Source: Paenibacillus_V sp046244365
GTDB lineage: Bacteria > Bacillota > Bacilli > Paenibacillales > NBRC-103111
Assembly: GCF_046244365.1 (NCBI RefSeq)
Contig: NZ_CP176395.1
Location: 8,246,001-8,310,000 of the forward strand
DNA: 64,000 nt
Reading direction: 5' to 3'
Notes under the pieces: model-generated
The model's input: only the letters and a program-made list of their open reading frames with translations
What the model was told of the DNA's origin: nothing
The model's database searches: none
Position numbers and translations under genes: made by a program
In this document: positions 25,818 to 34,674 of the stretch, piece by piece
Layout of the letters: every line of letters begins with the position of its first letter
Numbering within the stretch: position 1 is the first letter of the stretch

Positions 25818-26711
25818 ATGATCGATTTGCAAGGTAAAGTCGCCGTTGTAGCCGGGGCAACACGCGGCGCGGGACGCGGCATAGCCGCTGCGTTGGGTGC
25901 GGCGGGAGCGACGGTATACGTGACGGGCCGCAGCGTGCGGGGACAGGCCTCTCCCATGAAACGGACGGAGACGATCGAAGAAACGGCAGAGCTCGTTAAC
26001 GCGAAGGGCGGCACGGGTATCGCCGTCAGGGTCGACCATACGATCGAGGAGGACGTCGTTTCCTTGTTCGAGCGCGTCAAGCGGGAGCAAAACGGCCGCC
26101 TCGATCTGCTGGTCAACGACATATGGGGAGGAGATCCGTTATGCACTTGGGGCAAGCCGTTCTGGGAGCAATCGCTGCAAGACGGTCTCCAAATGCAGAA
26201 GCAAGCCGTCCATGCCCATATCCTGACAAGCTATCACGGAGCGCCGCTGATGATTGCGAACAAAAGCGGCCTCATCATCGAAATCACCGACGGTGTCGAT
26301 TATAAATATCGCGGCAATCTGTATTACAGCCTCGCCAAAGTATCCGCCATCCATCTGGCCGAAGCGATGGCGGAGGAGCTTCGGCCGCATGGCGTGACGG
26401 CGCTGTCGCTGACCCCCGGCTTTCTCCGGTCGGAAGCGATGCTCGACCATTTCGGCGTGACGGAGCTCAACTGGCGCGAAGGGGCGGCGATCGATCCGCA
26501 TTTTATCGCTTCCGAAACGCCGGCTTACGTCGGGCAAGCCGTAGCCTCCCTTGCGGCCGATCCGAATATCGCCGCCAAGGCCGGCAAAGCGCTCAGCACC
26601 TGGCAGCTCAGCGACGAATACGGCTTTGTCGACGCCGACGGCAGCCGCCCCCACTGGGGACGCCACTTCGAGGCGCACTTCGGCGGAGAATCCGGTAAAG
26701 CCGCGGATTAA
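25818..26711 (+). CDS. Short-chain dehydrogenase/reductase
   Basis: This 297-residue oxidoreductase has the NAD(P)-binding motif GATRGAGRG (residues 13-21) and TGRS, which favours NADP. The catalytic Tyr/Lys is in YYSLAKVSA. The strand usually NNAG is replaced by NDIWGGD. The substrate is unknown. It is longer than usual, with about 40 extra C-terminal residues including HWGRHFEAHF. GGAGG lies eight bases before the ATG. Its 3' end overlaps the convergent yhdH-like gene by four bases. Confidence 0.88.
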   Translation: MIDLQGKVAVVAGATRGAGRGIAAALGAAGATVYVTGRSVRGQASPMKRTETIEETAELVNAKGGTGIAVRVDHTIEEDVVSLFERVKREQNGRLDLLVNDIWGGDPLCTWGKPFWEQSLQDGLQMQKQAVHAHILTSYHGAPLMIANKSGLIIEITDGVDYKYRGNLYYSLAKVSAIHLAEAMAEELRPHGVTALSLTPGFLRSEAMLDHFGVTELNWREGAAIDPHFIASETPAYVGQAVASLAADPNIAAKAGKALSTWQLSDEYGFVDADGSRPHWGRHFEAHFGGESGKAAD

Positions 26712-27700
26712 AGCCGAACGATCGTCCTTCCCGTCCCGGTTCCTTGGAGGAGCCGGGACGCCGCTTGCGGCAGCTCCTCCAGCGCGATTTCCCGGCTAAT
26801 GGATGCCGACAGCTGTTTAGGCTTCAGCTCGCTCGCCATACGCGCCCATAAGATCAGACGCGTTTCTCGCGGGCAATACACCGAATCGATGCCGAGCAGA
26901 TTCACTCCCCGCAAAATGAACGGATACACCGATGTCGGCACATCGCCGCCTCCGGTCAAGCCGCTAACGGCAACGGAGCCGCCATAGGACGTCGCACTCA
27001 GTACGTAAGCAAGCTGCCGCCCGCCCACCGGGTCCACGGCCGCCGCCCACCGCTGCTTATCGAGCGGGCGCAGCTTCTCCGGCGCAAGCTCGGCGCGGTC
27101 TATAATCGTTTTCGCCCCAAGACTCCGCAAATAATCGTGCTCGCTAGACTTTCCGGTGCTCGCCGCCACCTCGTAGCCAAGCCCTGCCAGCATGGATACC
27201 GCCAAGCTTCCTACCCCGCCCGTCGCCCCCGTGACTAGAACCGGACCTTGGTCCGGCCGAAGTCCGTTCTGCTCCAGCCGATGAATCGACAACGCCGCCG
27301 TCAGCCCGGCCGTACCCAGCGCCATCGCCTCCTTTGCCGAGAGCCCATCCGGAACGGGCACTATCCAATCCCCAGGCACGCGTGCATATTCGCTGAAGCC
27401 CCCGTGATGTGATATACCGAGCTCAAATCCGGTGACGAGGACTTCGTCGCCTTCCTTGTAACGGGGATCCTGCGAGGCCACAACGGTGCCCGCCAGATCG
27501 ATTCCCGGTACGATCGGGTATTTTTTGACGACTCGTCCTTCCGGCGATAACGCAAGCGCATCCTTATAATTGATGCTGGAATATTGCACGCGGATCGTTA
27601 CATCGCCCTCTGGCAAGTCGTTCTGCGCAAGCCGCTCGATCGCGGAGTGAATCCTTTCTTCCTCCTGATGAACGACGAGCGCCCGAAATGTTTCCGCCAT
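26708..27700 (-). CDS. yhdH: YhdH/AcuI-family quinone oxidoreductase (acrylyl-CoA reductase type)
   Basis: This 330-residue zinc-free medium-chain reductase has SSINYKDALALSPEGRVVKK, YPIVPGIDLAGTV, the nucleotide-binding segment VTGATGGVGSLAVSML and GVNLLGIDSVYCPRETR, all typical of YhdH/AcuI. Characterised members reduce acrylyl-CoA or act on quinones with NADPH. The ATG at 27700 has AAGGAGG eight bases upstream. It is divergent from an HxlR-type regulator, a common arrangement for electrophile- or quinone-responsive genes. Confidence 0.9.
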   Translation of the reverse strand: MAETFRALVVHQEEERIHSAIERLAQNDLPEGDVTIRVQYSSINYKDALALSPEGRVVKKYPIVPGIDLAGTVVASQDPRYKEGDEVLVTGFELGISHHGGFSEYARVPGDWIVPVPDGLSAKEAMALGTAGLTAALSIHRLEQNGLRPDQGPVLVTGATGGVGSLAVSMLAGLGYEVAASTGKSSEHDYLRSLGAKTIIDRAELAPEKLRPLDKQRWAAAVDPVGGRQLAYVLSATSYGGSVAVSGLTGGGDVPTSVYPFILRGVNLLGIDSVYCPRETRLILWARMASELKPKQLSASISREIALEELPQAASRLLQGTGTGRTIVRL

Positions 27701-27890
27701 GATAGCATCCTCCTTATGTCCTGTTTCCAATAAGGTTTCCAAAACTAGCCGAGCGACCCGCACTCCGCTCAATCTTTCCGCTTTTTAAGTTGATGCCGCG
27801 GCTCTGCTTACCAGCCTTTTCTCGCTGTACGAATAGTCATGATCCGATTATAGATGATATAATGTATGGATGTAAGTACGCACAATGATG

Positions 27891-27917
27891 TACGGTAGTA
27901 TCACTAAATATACCGTA
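27891..27917. promoter_or_regulatory. Inverted repeat upstream of the first hxlR-type gene
   Basis: TACGGTA and TACCGTA face each other with a 13-base spacer, between the two divergent genes and just downstream of a TATAAT (27858-27863). It is a candidate autoregulatory operator of the HxlR protein. Confidence 0.4.
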
Positions 27918-27946
27918 TTCTTATAGCGACGAAGGAGGCAGGTACG

Positions 27947-28324
27947 GTGAGAGATCGCAAAAGCGGATATGGAACTTGTCCCGACGACAGCGGCTGTCCG
28001 GTGGAATATACGCTCGATGTTATCGGAGGCAAGTGGAAGGGGCTGCTGCTCTATTACCTGATCGGCGGCTGCAAACGGTTCAACGAGCTGCGCCGGATAT
28101 GCCCGTCCATCACCCAGCGCATGCTTACGCTCCAACTGAGGGAATTGGAGGAGGACGGCATCGTTCATCGTGAAGTGTATCATGAAGTGCCGCCGAAGGT
28201 GGAATATTCGTTGACCGAATTCGGCCGGACGCTCGTCCCGATCATTTTACTTATGAAGGAGTGGGGCGAATCGTACCGCAAAAAGAATCCGCAAAGCGGC
28301 GAATCCGCTCCCGGACAAGGTTGA
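27947..28324 (+). CDS. HxlR-family transcriptional regulator
   Basis: This 125-residue winged-helix regulator has CPVEYTLDVIGGKWKGLLLYYL, RFNELRRICPSITQRMLTLQLRELEEDGI and the wing YHEVPPKVEYSLTEFG. Two cysteines (C11 and C17) lie before the first helix; in YodB/HypR-type members such residues sense electrophiles or disulfide stress. The GTG start follows GAAGGAGG by eight bases. It is divergent from the yhdH-like reductase gene and probably controls it. The DNA target is inferred, see the nearby inverted repeat. Confidence 0.9.
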   Translation: MRDRKSGYGTCPDDSGCPVEYTLDVIGGKWKGLLLYYLIGGCKRFNELRRICPSITQRMLTLQLRELEEDGIVHREVYHEVPPKVEYSLTEFGRTLVPIILLMKEWGESYRKKNPQSGESAPGQG

Positions 28325-28439
28325 CTCTTTGGGGCGGCGCCTCTCGGTGACGGCAAGGCGGGGTCGAAACGGTGTCTTTGGCGCCGTGCCTTTTCTTAGA
28401 AAGCGGACAACCGGCTGAGGATATCCATACCGTCATTTT

Positions 28440-28473
28440 CAAAAAAACGGCTCCGGAAGGAACCGTTTTTTTC
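28440..28473. terminator. Bidirectional terminator between hxlR-type and WYL genes
   Basis: A-rich AAAAAAACGG and CCGTTTTTTT arms enclose a short loop. The element lies between two convergent genes and has U-tract potential in both directions. Confidence 0.75.
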
Positions 28474-28548
28474 GCGCGCTCACCGATTGACCTCATACAA
28501 ATAAAACCCATAATCGGTCGGCGTACCCGGGTGGGCTGACAAAAGCGG

Positions 28549-29523
28549 TCAGCTAAGCTGCATGTTTTTGTAGTGGGTTAGCAAATCTGCGGCGGCAGCC
28601 ACAAGCCGTTCCTTAAGCGCGTCCGGCTCGAGCACCTGAATGGATTGCCTGTACGTCATGAGAAGATGAGGCACGTAATGGAGCATCATATTTTTCTCAA
28701 GCTTAAATACGGCCGACTCCGCATCCCGTTCCTGCAGCAGCTGGCCGAACAGCCAATGCCCGCATAGGTCGTCGATCGCCTGCCGCTTGCCTCGGATGCG
28801 CATTGTGACGAGCTGATCCGGCTTATCCGTTTCGGGTATAATATTGGCCATAAAAACCTGACGGGCCGAGAACCCGGCCGGGCGCTCAAAAACCGAATCG
28901 GTACGGGTTAACCGGCGAATCCGGTCTACACGAAAGCTACGGATATCGAGCCGCAGATGACAATGGCCGACGACATACCATTTGCCCTTCCAGAGGACAA
29001 TGCCATACGGGTCTATACGGCGTTCGAACGTCTGCGCCCCGTATCCTTTTTGATAGTCGATCCCGATCGTATGGCTGTCTGCGACGGCAGCTTCCAGCTC
29101 CTGCAGAATCGGCGCCTCGGAGCCGTCAGGAGGCGGACCGATAACGTCAAAGCCGGCGGCATGCCGGTTAATGCGCTCCAGCTGCTCCTGATTGGTGTAC
29201 ATCTTTAGCTTGGCAATAGCCTGCGCGAGCGCATCGCCGAACGGATACCCCGATTCCTGTGCGAAAATAGCGGCATGAACGAGCGCCTTCTGTTCGTTCA
29301 TATCGAAAAAAAGCGGAGCTTCCATAAACGTCCCCAGGAGGCTGTACCCGCCGTTATGCCCGGCGTCCGAAACGATCGGGACGCCGCTGGCGCACAGCGC
29401 GTCGATATACCGGTATACGGTGCGAATATTGATTTCGAGCGCATCCGCCAGCTGCTTGCCCGTCATTCGTTTTTCCGTTTTCAGCAGCCATAGGATAGAA
29501 AGCATGTTGTCGGCTTTGGACAT
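28549..29523 (-). CDS. WYL-domain transcriptional regulator (YafY-like)
   Basis: The 324-residue protein has an N-terminal helix-turn-helix (TGKQLADALEINIRTVYRYIDAL, residues about 21-43), then a WYL domain (about 140-210; IDYQKGYG, ERRIDPYGIVLWKGKWYVVGHC) and a C-terminal WCX-like part. WYL regulators bind ligands, sometimes nucleic acid or nucleotides. It is divergent from an aldo/keto reductase gene with about 200 bases between starts and may control it. AAAGGAAG precedes the start. Confidence 0.88.
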   Translation of the reverse strand: MSKADNMLSILWLLKTEKRMTGKQLADALEINIRTVYRYIDALCASGVPIVSDAGHNGGYSLLGTFMEAPLFFDMNEQKALVHAAIFAQESGYPFGDALAQAIAKLKMYTNQEQLERINRHAAGFDVIGPPPDGSEAPILQELEAAVADSHTIGIDYQKGYGAQTFERRIDPYGIVLWKGKWYVVGHCHLRLDIRSFRVDRIRRLTRTDSVFERPAGFSARQVFMANIIPETDKPDQLVTMRIRGKRQAIDDLCGHWLFGQLLQERDAESAVFKLEKNMMLHYVPHLLMTYRQSIQVLEPDALKERLVAAAADLLTHYKNMQLS

Positions 29524-29725
29524 AATTCGGAGGCTTCCTTTCTCGAATAGCTGAAACAGGCTTAGCGCCGCTCGCCGGTGTGATTCCTTTCATTTTATTG
29601 CCAATCGCCTTCCGGTTCAATATTTGCAATCTCGCCTTGTATGGATAGCCAAAAAAATCGGCCTCAAGTATACTAATGGGAATCGCCAGTCACCTATGAA
29701 ACTTTGACGATACGGAGGGAAAATC

Positions 29726-30700
29726 ATGAAAGCGATTCCGCTTGAACGCAGAGGATTGCCCGTAAGCCGCCTAGTGTTAGGCTGTATGGGACTAGGGGGA
29801 GGCTGGAACCGGGAGCCGATTGCCCAGGAGCATGTCCGGCAAGCCCATGAAGCCGTCGAGGCCGCGCTGTCTATCGGGATCAACATGTTCGATCATGCGG
29901 ACATTTACGCGTACGGCAAAGCGGAGAAGGTGTTCGGCCGCGTGCTGCAAGAACGCCCGGAGCTGCGGGAGCGCATCCTTATCCAATCCAAATGCGGCAT
30001 CCGCCCGGCCGATCCTTCAGCGGGGCTACCCGGACGGTACGATTTCTCGGAAGCGCACCTCCTGGACAGCGTCGACGGCATTTTGGACAGGCTGGGTACC
30101 GGATACCTTGACGTTCTGCTGCTTCATCGCCCGGATCCGCTAATGGATCCAGAGGAAGTCGGCCGCGCCTTTCAAGCCCTGAAAGCTTCCGGCAAGGTGC
30201 GGGCATTCGGCGTTTCGAATATGAGCGCGGGACAAATCAAGCTGCTGCAGGCTTATTCGGATGAACCGCTGATCGTCAACCAGCTGGAAATGAGCCTGGC
30301 CCGGCACGGCTGGCTGCAAACCGGCGTCCATGTCAATCAAGACGCGGCTAGAGACAATGTATTTCCGGAAGGCACGCTGGAGCACTGCATGCTAGAGAAC
30401 ATCCAGCTTCAAGCGTGGAGCCCGCTTGCCCGGGGGCTGTACTCGCGCAATCCCGAAGGGCAACCGGAATCCGTCGCTGCCACCGCCAAGCTTGTACGGG
30501 AGATGGCCGAGCGGAAGCAGACGTCGACGGAGGCAATCCTCTTATCCTGGCTGATGACTCATCCGGCCGGCATCCAGCCCGTTATCGGCACGGCCAACCC
30601 TGAGCGCATCCGGGCTTGCGGGGATGCCCTCAAGCTGACGCTTACCCGCGAGGAGTGGTACTCCCTTTACGTCAGCGCAAGAGGCAAAGCGCTGCCTTAG
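29726..30700 (+). CDS. Aldo/keto reductase (YdhF/COG4989 type)
   Basis: The 324-residue NADPH-dependent oxidoreductase has the barrel motifs LVLGCMGLGGGW, GINMFDHADIYAYGKAEKVFG (catalytic Asp and Tyr), IQSKCGIRP in place of the usual strand-Lys segment, the His in VLLLHRPDPLM and the cofactor end GTANPERIRAC. It probably reduces carbonyls; the physiological substrate is unknown. GGAGGG lies six bases before the ATG. It is a single-gene unit opposite the WYL regulator. Confidence 0.9.
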   Translation: MKAIPLERRGLPVSRLVLGCMGLGGGWNREPIAQEHVRQAHEAVEAALSIGINMFDHADIYAYGKAEKVFGRVLQERPELRERILIQSKCGIRPADPSAGLPGRYDFSEAHLLDSVDGILDRLGTGYLDVLLLHRPDPLMDPEEVGRAFQALKASGKVRAFGVSNMSAGQIKLLQAYSDEPLIVNQLEMSLARHGWLQTGVHVNQDAARDNVFPEGTLEHCMLENIQLQAWSPLARGLYSRNPEGQPESVAATAKLVREMAERKQTSTEAILLSWLMTHPAGIQPVIGTANPERIRACGDALKLTLTREEWYSLYVSARGKALP

Positions 30701-30763
30701 GCGGCGCTTCGTCCGCTGCTGCAAAGCAAAGAGGCTGCCCCGCTCCGATATGAATTCCCTGCC

Positions 30764-30810
30764 AAAAAAAACGCCTCCATCCCCACTTGTGAAGTGGTTT
30801 TGGAGGCGTT
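30764..30810 (-). terminator. Double-stem terminator of the PAP2 gene
   Basis: An outer stem ACGCCTCC/GGAGGCGT encloses a second perfect stem CCACTT/AAGTGG. On the minus strand the outer stem is followed by eight T. Confidence 0.85.
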
Positions 30811-30885
30811 GCTGCATGTTATTCGGAACTCGCGCATTCACCGATACTCTTTTGAGACCGTCCTTTTGGCGTTTATCAGATGCCG

Positions 30886-31545
30886 TTAACCCGAATGATG
30901 CCGGGAGACGCCGGCTCCCGCCGGATTCGCCACTCTGCTCGCGCGCGACAGAAGACGGTAGACGACTTCCACCAGCGCGATTGCCGCCACCACATCCAGA
31001 ATGACATGCTGCTTGACGAACAAGGTCGAAAGAATGATCAAAGTGGACATGCCGTAAATGAGCGTCTGATTCCATTTGTTGCGGAAATTGCTTGTATAAA
31101 GAGCCTTCATTACCATATAACTGGAGAAGCAATGGATGCTTGGGAAACAGTTGAACGGCTGATCCCGGTCATAGATATAGGCCATCAATCGGGTGACGGG
31201 ATCCGTTCCTTCCAGCATCGGCCGGGGTACGGTCGTCTGAAAGACAAGATAAATCATGTAACAGGTCAGCGCGCACAAAACGTAAGTTTTTAAGCTTTTG
31301 GCGTATACCGCCGGGTCTTTTAGAAAAAAATAGACGAGACAAACATAGATGTAAAAAATCCAAATCGAATACGGCAAAGCGAAAATTTTCAGAAACGGGA
31401 TGGCGCGATCCAAATCGGTCACGAGATTGTAAACCTTCTCGCCCGGCTTGTTGACGAACGCATACATCCACCCCAGCACCGGAAAAACAAGCATCCAGAG
31501 CAATGGCGCGAAGCGTTTGGCCTTAAGCTGCAGTTTCGTTTGCAT
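30886..31545 (-). CDS. PAP2-superfamily membrane phosphatase-like protein
   Basis: This 219-residue membrane protein has about five or six helices and the lipid-phosphatase motifs TTVPRP, the PSIH motif FPSIHCFSSYM and a late KQHVILDVVAA with the catalytic His. It resembles the PAP2_3 / inositol phosphorylceramide synthase-like group, which works on lipid phosphates at the membrane. The exact substrate is unknown. GAGGGAG is close before the ATG. It is transcribed alone. Confidence 0.88.
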   Translation of the reverse strand: MQTKLQLKAKRFAPLLWMLVFPVLGWMYAFVNKPGEKVYNLVTDLDRAIPFLKIFALPYSIWIFYIYVCLVYFFLKDPAVYAKSLKTYVLCALTCYMIYLVFQTTVPRPMLEGTDPVTRLMAYIYDRDQPFNCFPSIHCFSSYMVMKALYTSNFRNKWNQTLIYGMSTLIILSTLFVKQHVILDVVAAIALVEVVYRLLSRASRVANPAGAGVSRHHSG

Positions 31546-31862
31546 GACTCCACTCCCTCGATCCGGTCCCGGGGCTCCCTTGGTTTTCTATCTCTCTATC
31601 TTCTAATTGCATAGCTAGTCTTTCATTGCCTGCTAGGACATGGGAACCCTGCCGAACATGTATTTACAAATTCTTAGCATACCGTATGGACATCCGCTTT
31701 GTCTATGATAATACGGCGAAAAAGATTGACAATATTGAAAAATCCGTAAAAATGGACGATTCCTTCCACCTCATGGCGTATTCGGGGAGCCGGCGGTTTC
31801 CTGTCGTTCGTTAAAATGGTGTATGCTTATGTTTTAGAGGCAACCGAAGGATGTGACATCAC
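31546..31862. other. Divergent intergenic region without a gene
   Basis: These 317 bases separate the PAP2 gene and the MFS gene, which point away from each other, so both promoters should be here. A TTGACA at 31726-31731 is a possible -35 for the MFS gene but has only a weak -10 after it. Confidence 0.4.
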
Positions 31863-33068
31863 GTGGAATTTTCATGGAAACGGAATCTGTTCGTATTATG
31901 GACAGGCGTATTTTTTTGCAGTACGGCCTACTCGATCTCGATCCCGTTCATCCCGATTTTCCTGCATACGGAACTCGGCGTAAGCAGCCACCTCGAAATG
32001 TGGTCCGGCTTCGCCTTCGGCATTACGTTTCTGTCCAGCGCGCTCATCTCCCCCTATTGGGGTTCTTTGGCCGACAAATACGGACGCAAGCCGATGCTGA
32101 TCCGCTCCGGCTTTAGTTTGGCGGTCTTGTACGGTCTGACCTACTTCATCCACGACCCTTATTTGTTTCTGCTGCTGCGTGTGTTTCAAGGTCTGCTCGC
32201 CGGCTATGTGCCTGCGGCCATCGCCCTGATCGCCACCAATACGCCAGAGGAAAAATCCGGATATGCGCTGGGCATCATGGCCACAGCCGGCGCCACCGGC
32301 GGTATCATCGGCCCTGTGGTGGGGGGCGTCGTCAGCCATCTGTTCGGCAACCGGGAAGCCTTCCTCTTCTCCGGCGGCGTGGTGCTGGTGGCTGCGCTGA
32401 TTGCGACCTTATTCGCTCACGAGCATAATTTTAACCGTTCGGCCGTCCGTTCCTCCGTCCGAGACGATCTGAGGCAGGCGCTGGCGAACCGGACGTTCAT
32501 CACGCTGCTGGGCCTCGTCGCGCTCGGAACGTTTTCCGTCATGATTCTCGAGCCGCTGCTTACCGTCTATGTATTGAAGCTCGGCGTGACACAAGGCGAA
32601 GCGTCCTTGAAATCGGGCATTATTTTCTCGGCGACGGGCATCGCCACCTTGCTTGCGGCTCCGCAATGGGGCAAAATCGGCAGCCGGATCGGCTTCTCCA
32701 AGGTGCTGTTTATCGGCATGCTGGGCGGCGGGATCGGCAACCTGCTGCAGTTTTTCGTCGGGCATTACGTCGAATTCGGCTTGCTTCGCTTCGTATACGG
32801 CTTGTTCTTCGCCGGAGTATATCCGGCCCTGAACGCCATGATCGTAAGGGTGACGGACAGCGGCTTTCGCGGGCGCGCATTCAGCCTCAATCAATCGGCC
32901 ACCCAGCTTGCCACGATGCTCGGCCCGATGATCGGCGGCGTCCTCGGCGGCTGGATTCCGATCAAATGGGTGTTTATTATCAACGGCCTCATGCTCATCG
33001 CAGCCGCCTTGCTCATCAAGCGCCAAAACCTGGACAGCCGCATTTCCGCCGCGGAACAAGCGGGCTGA
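31863..33068 (+). CDS. MFS multidrug-type exporter
   Basis: This 401-residue protein has 12 predicted helices and drug:proton antiporter motifs: SLADKYGRKPML in the first loop (motif A), LLRVFQGLLAGYVPAAIAL (motif B) and GATGGIIGPVVGGVV (motif C). It most resembles MdtG-like drug exporters. The start is GTG at 31863 with AAGGATGTGA upstream. The substrate is unknown and no regulator gene is adjacent. Downstream lies a large palindromic repeat. Confidence 0.88.
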   Translation: MEFSWKRNLFVLWTGVFFCSTAYSISIPFIPIFLHTELGVSSHLEMWSGFAFGITFLSSALISPYWGSLADKYGRKPMLIRSGFSLAVLYGLTYFIHDPYLFLLLRVFQGLLAGYVPAAIALIATNTPEEKSGYALGIMATAGATGGIIGPVVGGVVSHLFGNREAFLFSGGVVLVAALIATLFAHEHNFNRSAVRSSVRDDLRQALANRTFITLLGLVALGTFSVMILEPLLTVYVLKLGVTQGEASLKSGIIFSATGIATLLAAPQWGKIGSRIGFSKVLFIGMLGGGIGNLLQFFVGHYVEFGLLRFVYGLFFAGVYPALNAMIVRVTDSGFRGRAFSLNQSATQLATMLGPMIGGVLGGWIPIKWVFIINGLMLIAAALLIKRQNLDSRISAAEQAG

Positions 33069-33134
33069 GCGGCGAAACGCGGGGTTAGCTAACCTCTGGT
33101 TAGGTAGGAGTGGAGAACGACTATTTTAGTATGC

Positions 33135-33726
33135 AGGAATTCATTGTCCCGACAAGAACGTGGCAACTCATCCTTGGGTTAGTGAACCCAAGTTCACTAA
33201 TAGTGAAGCAAGATTCACTATTTGGAAGCTATAACGGGCTTTTCCCATAAATAGTGAACCAGACGTCGCTATTCGGCCCGCAAGTTCACTAATAGTGAAC
33301 TTCGCTTCACTATTGCCTCCTACAGCCTATTTTCCAAGATATATAGTGAACTTACGCTCAGTAATAGTGAACTTTGCTTCACTATCATCTCCTAGCCTGC
33401 TATTCCAGCTATCTCACCAAGTCAAGGAGCAGGAATTCGTCGTCCCGACAAGAACGTGGCAACCCATCCTTGGGCTAGTGAACCCAAGTTCACTAATAGT
33501 GAAGCAAGATTCACTATTTGGAAGCTATAACGGGCTTTTCCCATAAATAGTGAACCAGACGTCGCTATTCGGCCCGCAAGTTCACTAATAGTGAACTTCG
33601 CTTCACTATTGCCTCCCACAGCATGTTTTCCGAGATATTTAGTGAACTTACGCTCAGTAATAGTGAACTTTGCTTCACTATCGTCTCCTAGACTGCTATT
33701 CCAGCTATTCCAGCTATCTCACCCAA
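33135..33726. repeat. 296-bp tandem duplication carrying TAGTGAA/TTCACTA hairpins
   Basis: Two copies, 33135-33430 and 33431-33726, are offset by exactly 296 bases (GACAAGAACGTGGCAAC at 33151 and 33447) and are nearly identical. Each copy contains four stem-loops whose arms are TAGTGAA and TTCACTA: in copy 1 at 33179-33200, 33199-33222, 33291-33314 and 33363-33385. Several further single half-sites and a GTTCACTAATAGTGAAC palindrome are present. No long protein-like frame exists. The region is much more AT-rich than its neighbours. Confidence 0.9.
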
Positions 33727-34109
33727 TCCATCACCATCATACCGCCGACAGCAGGCTAAACGCGAAGCCGCTTCGCCGCAAGCCGTCTACAGCAAAACAC
33801 CTATGGCTTTCTGCCGCATACGGACATAAAAGCAGCATCTCTTACAGCCATGAAAGATTGCGCTTCAGATCAGACGAGAAGCCAAAACCGCATAAATACG
33901 AAGACTCCGACACGTTCACATATATGGTGAACCCTTTTTTTTGAAACAAGCCCTGCCGGGAAGCGGCTGACACTGCTCCCAGAGGGCCTTTTCATCATTT
34001 CTTCGCACTTACCCGCTCTCCCCGGCGCGCATTTTCACGTCAAATGCATAAGGAACGGTTTTCCATTGAAAACTACCTAACAAGAAGAACCTTAAGGAGA
34101 GTGGCAAAA
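33727..34109. other. Intergenic stretch before the phasin-like gene
   Basis: Nothing recognisable is encoded. There is a GAACCCTTTTTTTT stretch near 33940 without a clear stem. The promoter of the phasin-like gene should be in the last part. Confidence 0.35.
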
Positions 34110-34463
34110 ATGAGGGATATGATCGACAAAGCGGTATCGCTCGGATTCGGCATAGCGGCGGCGAGCAAGGAGCAGGTTGAGAAACTGGTCGACGAGCTCG
34201 TGAAAAAAGGAGAAATGACGAAGAAGGAGTCCCCGGCTTACATCAGCGAGCTGATGGCCAAGGGAGAGGAAGCCCGGAATAAGGTGGAAACGATGGTTCG
34301 CGACCGGGTTCAAGCAACATTGCGCGATTGGAAGGTCGCTACGCGGGAAGATATCGAGCGGCTTGAACGCCGTCTGGAAGCGCTCGAGAAGAGAAGCAAT
34401 CCTGAGGGAGAGAACCAGAGAAGCCTCGAGCTTCCGGAAAGTCCGCAATCTCTGGAATCGTAA
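34110..34463 (+). CDS. Phasin-like coiled-coil protein
   Basis: This 117-residue, highly charged helical protein resembles the polyhydroxyalkanoate-synthesis regulator/phasin-like family found in Bacillota: MIDKAVSLGFGIAAASKEQV, KLVDELVKKGEMTKKES, and a C-terminal coiled coil REDIERLERRLEALEKR. The C-terminus after residue 95 is Glu/Ser/Pro-rich. AAGGAGAG lies eight bases before the chosen ATG. It precedes a UbiB-type kinase gene on the same strand, a pairing worth noting because both families act at membranes or lipid surfaces. Confidence 0.8.
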   Translation: MRDMIDKAVSLGFGIAAASKEQVEKLVDELVKKGEMTKKESPAYISELMAKGEEARNKVETMVRDRVQATLRDWKVATREDIERLERRLEALEKRSNPEGENQRSLELPESPQSLES

Positions 34464-34490
34464 AACGCGGAAGGCTGACTGCCGGTTCCA

Positions 34491-34655
34491 TCCGGTTACC
34501 CATATCTAATCGACCGAATCCAGTTTGACGAATCCGATTACCCATATCTGATCGGCCGAGTCCGGTTTGACGAGTCCGATTACCAAATCTAATCGAATCC
34601 GGTTTGGTCGAATCCGTTTCACGATCCGGTTACCCATATCCGGTTGACCGAACTC
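34491..34655. repeat. 42-bp tandem repeat between phasin-like and ubiB-type genes
   Basis: The unit starts TCCGRTTACC followed by CATATCTRATCGRCCGARTC and a TTTGACGAR end. Copies begin at 34491, 34533 and 34575, with a broken fourth part ending near 34655. The first two are exactly 42 bases apart. It separates two same-strand genes and ends 20 bases before the ubiB-type start. Confidence 0.8.
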
Positions 34656-34674
34656 CGCGGCGAGGAGGAAGCGT

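Noticed and set aside
33135..33726. CRISPR-like array
   Set aside because: The repeats are not separated by unique spacers of constant length, the whole 296-base unit is duplicated, and there are no cas genes nearby.
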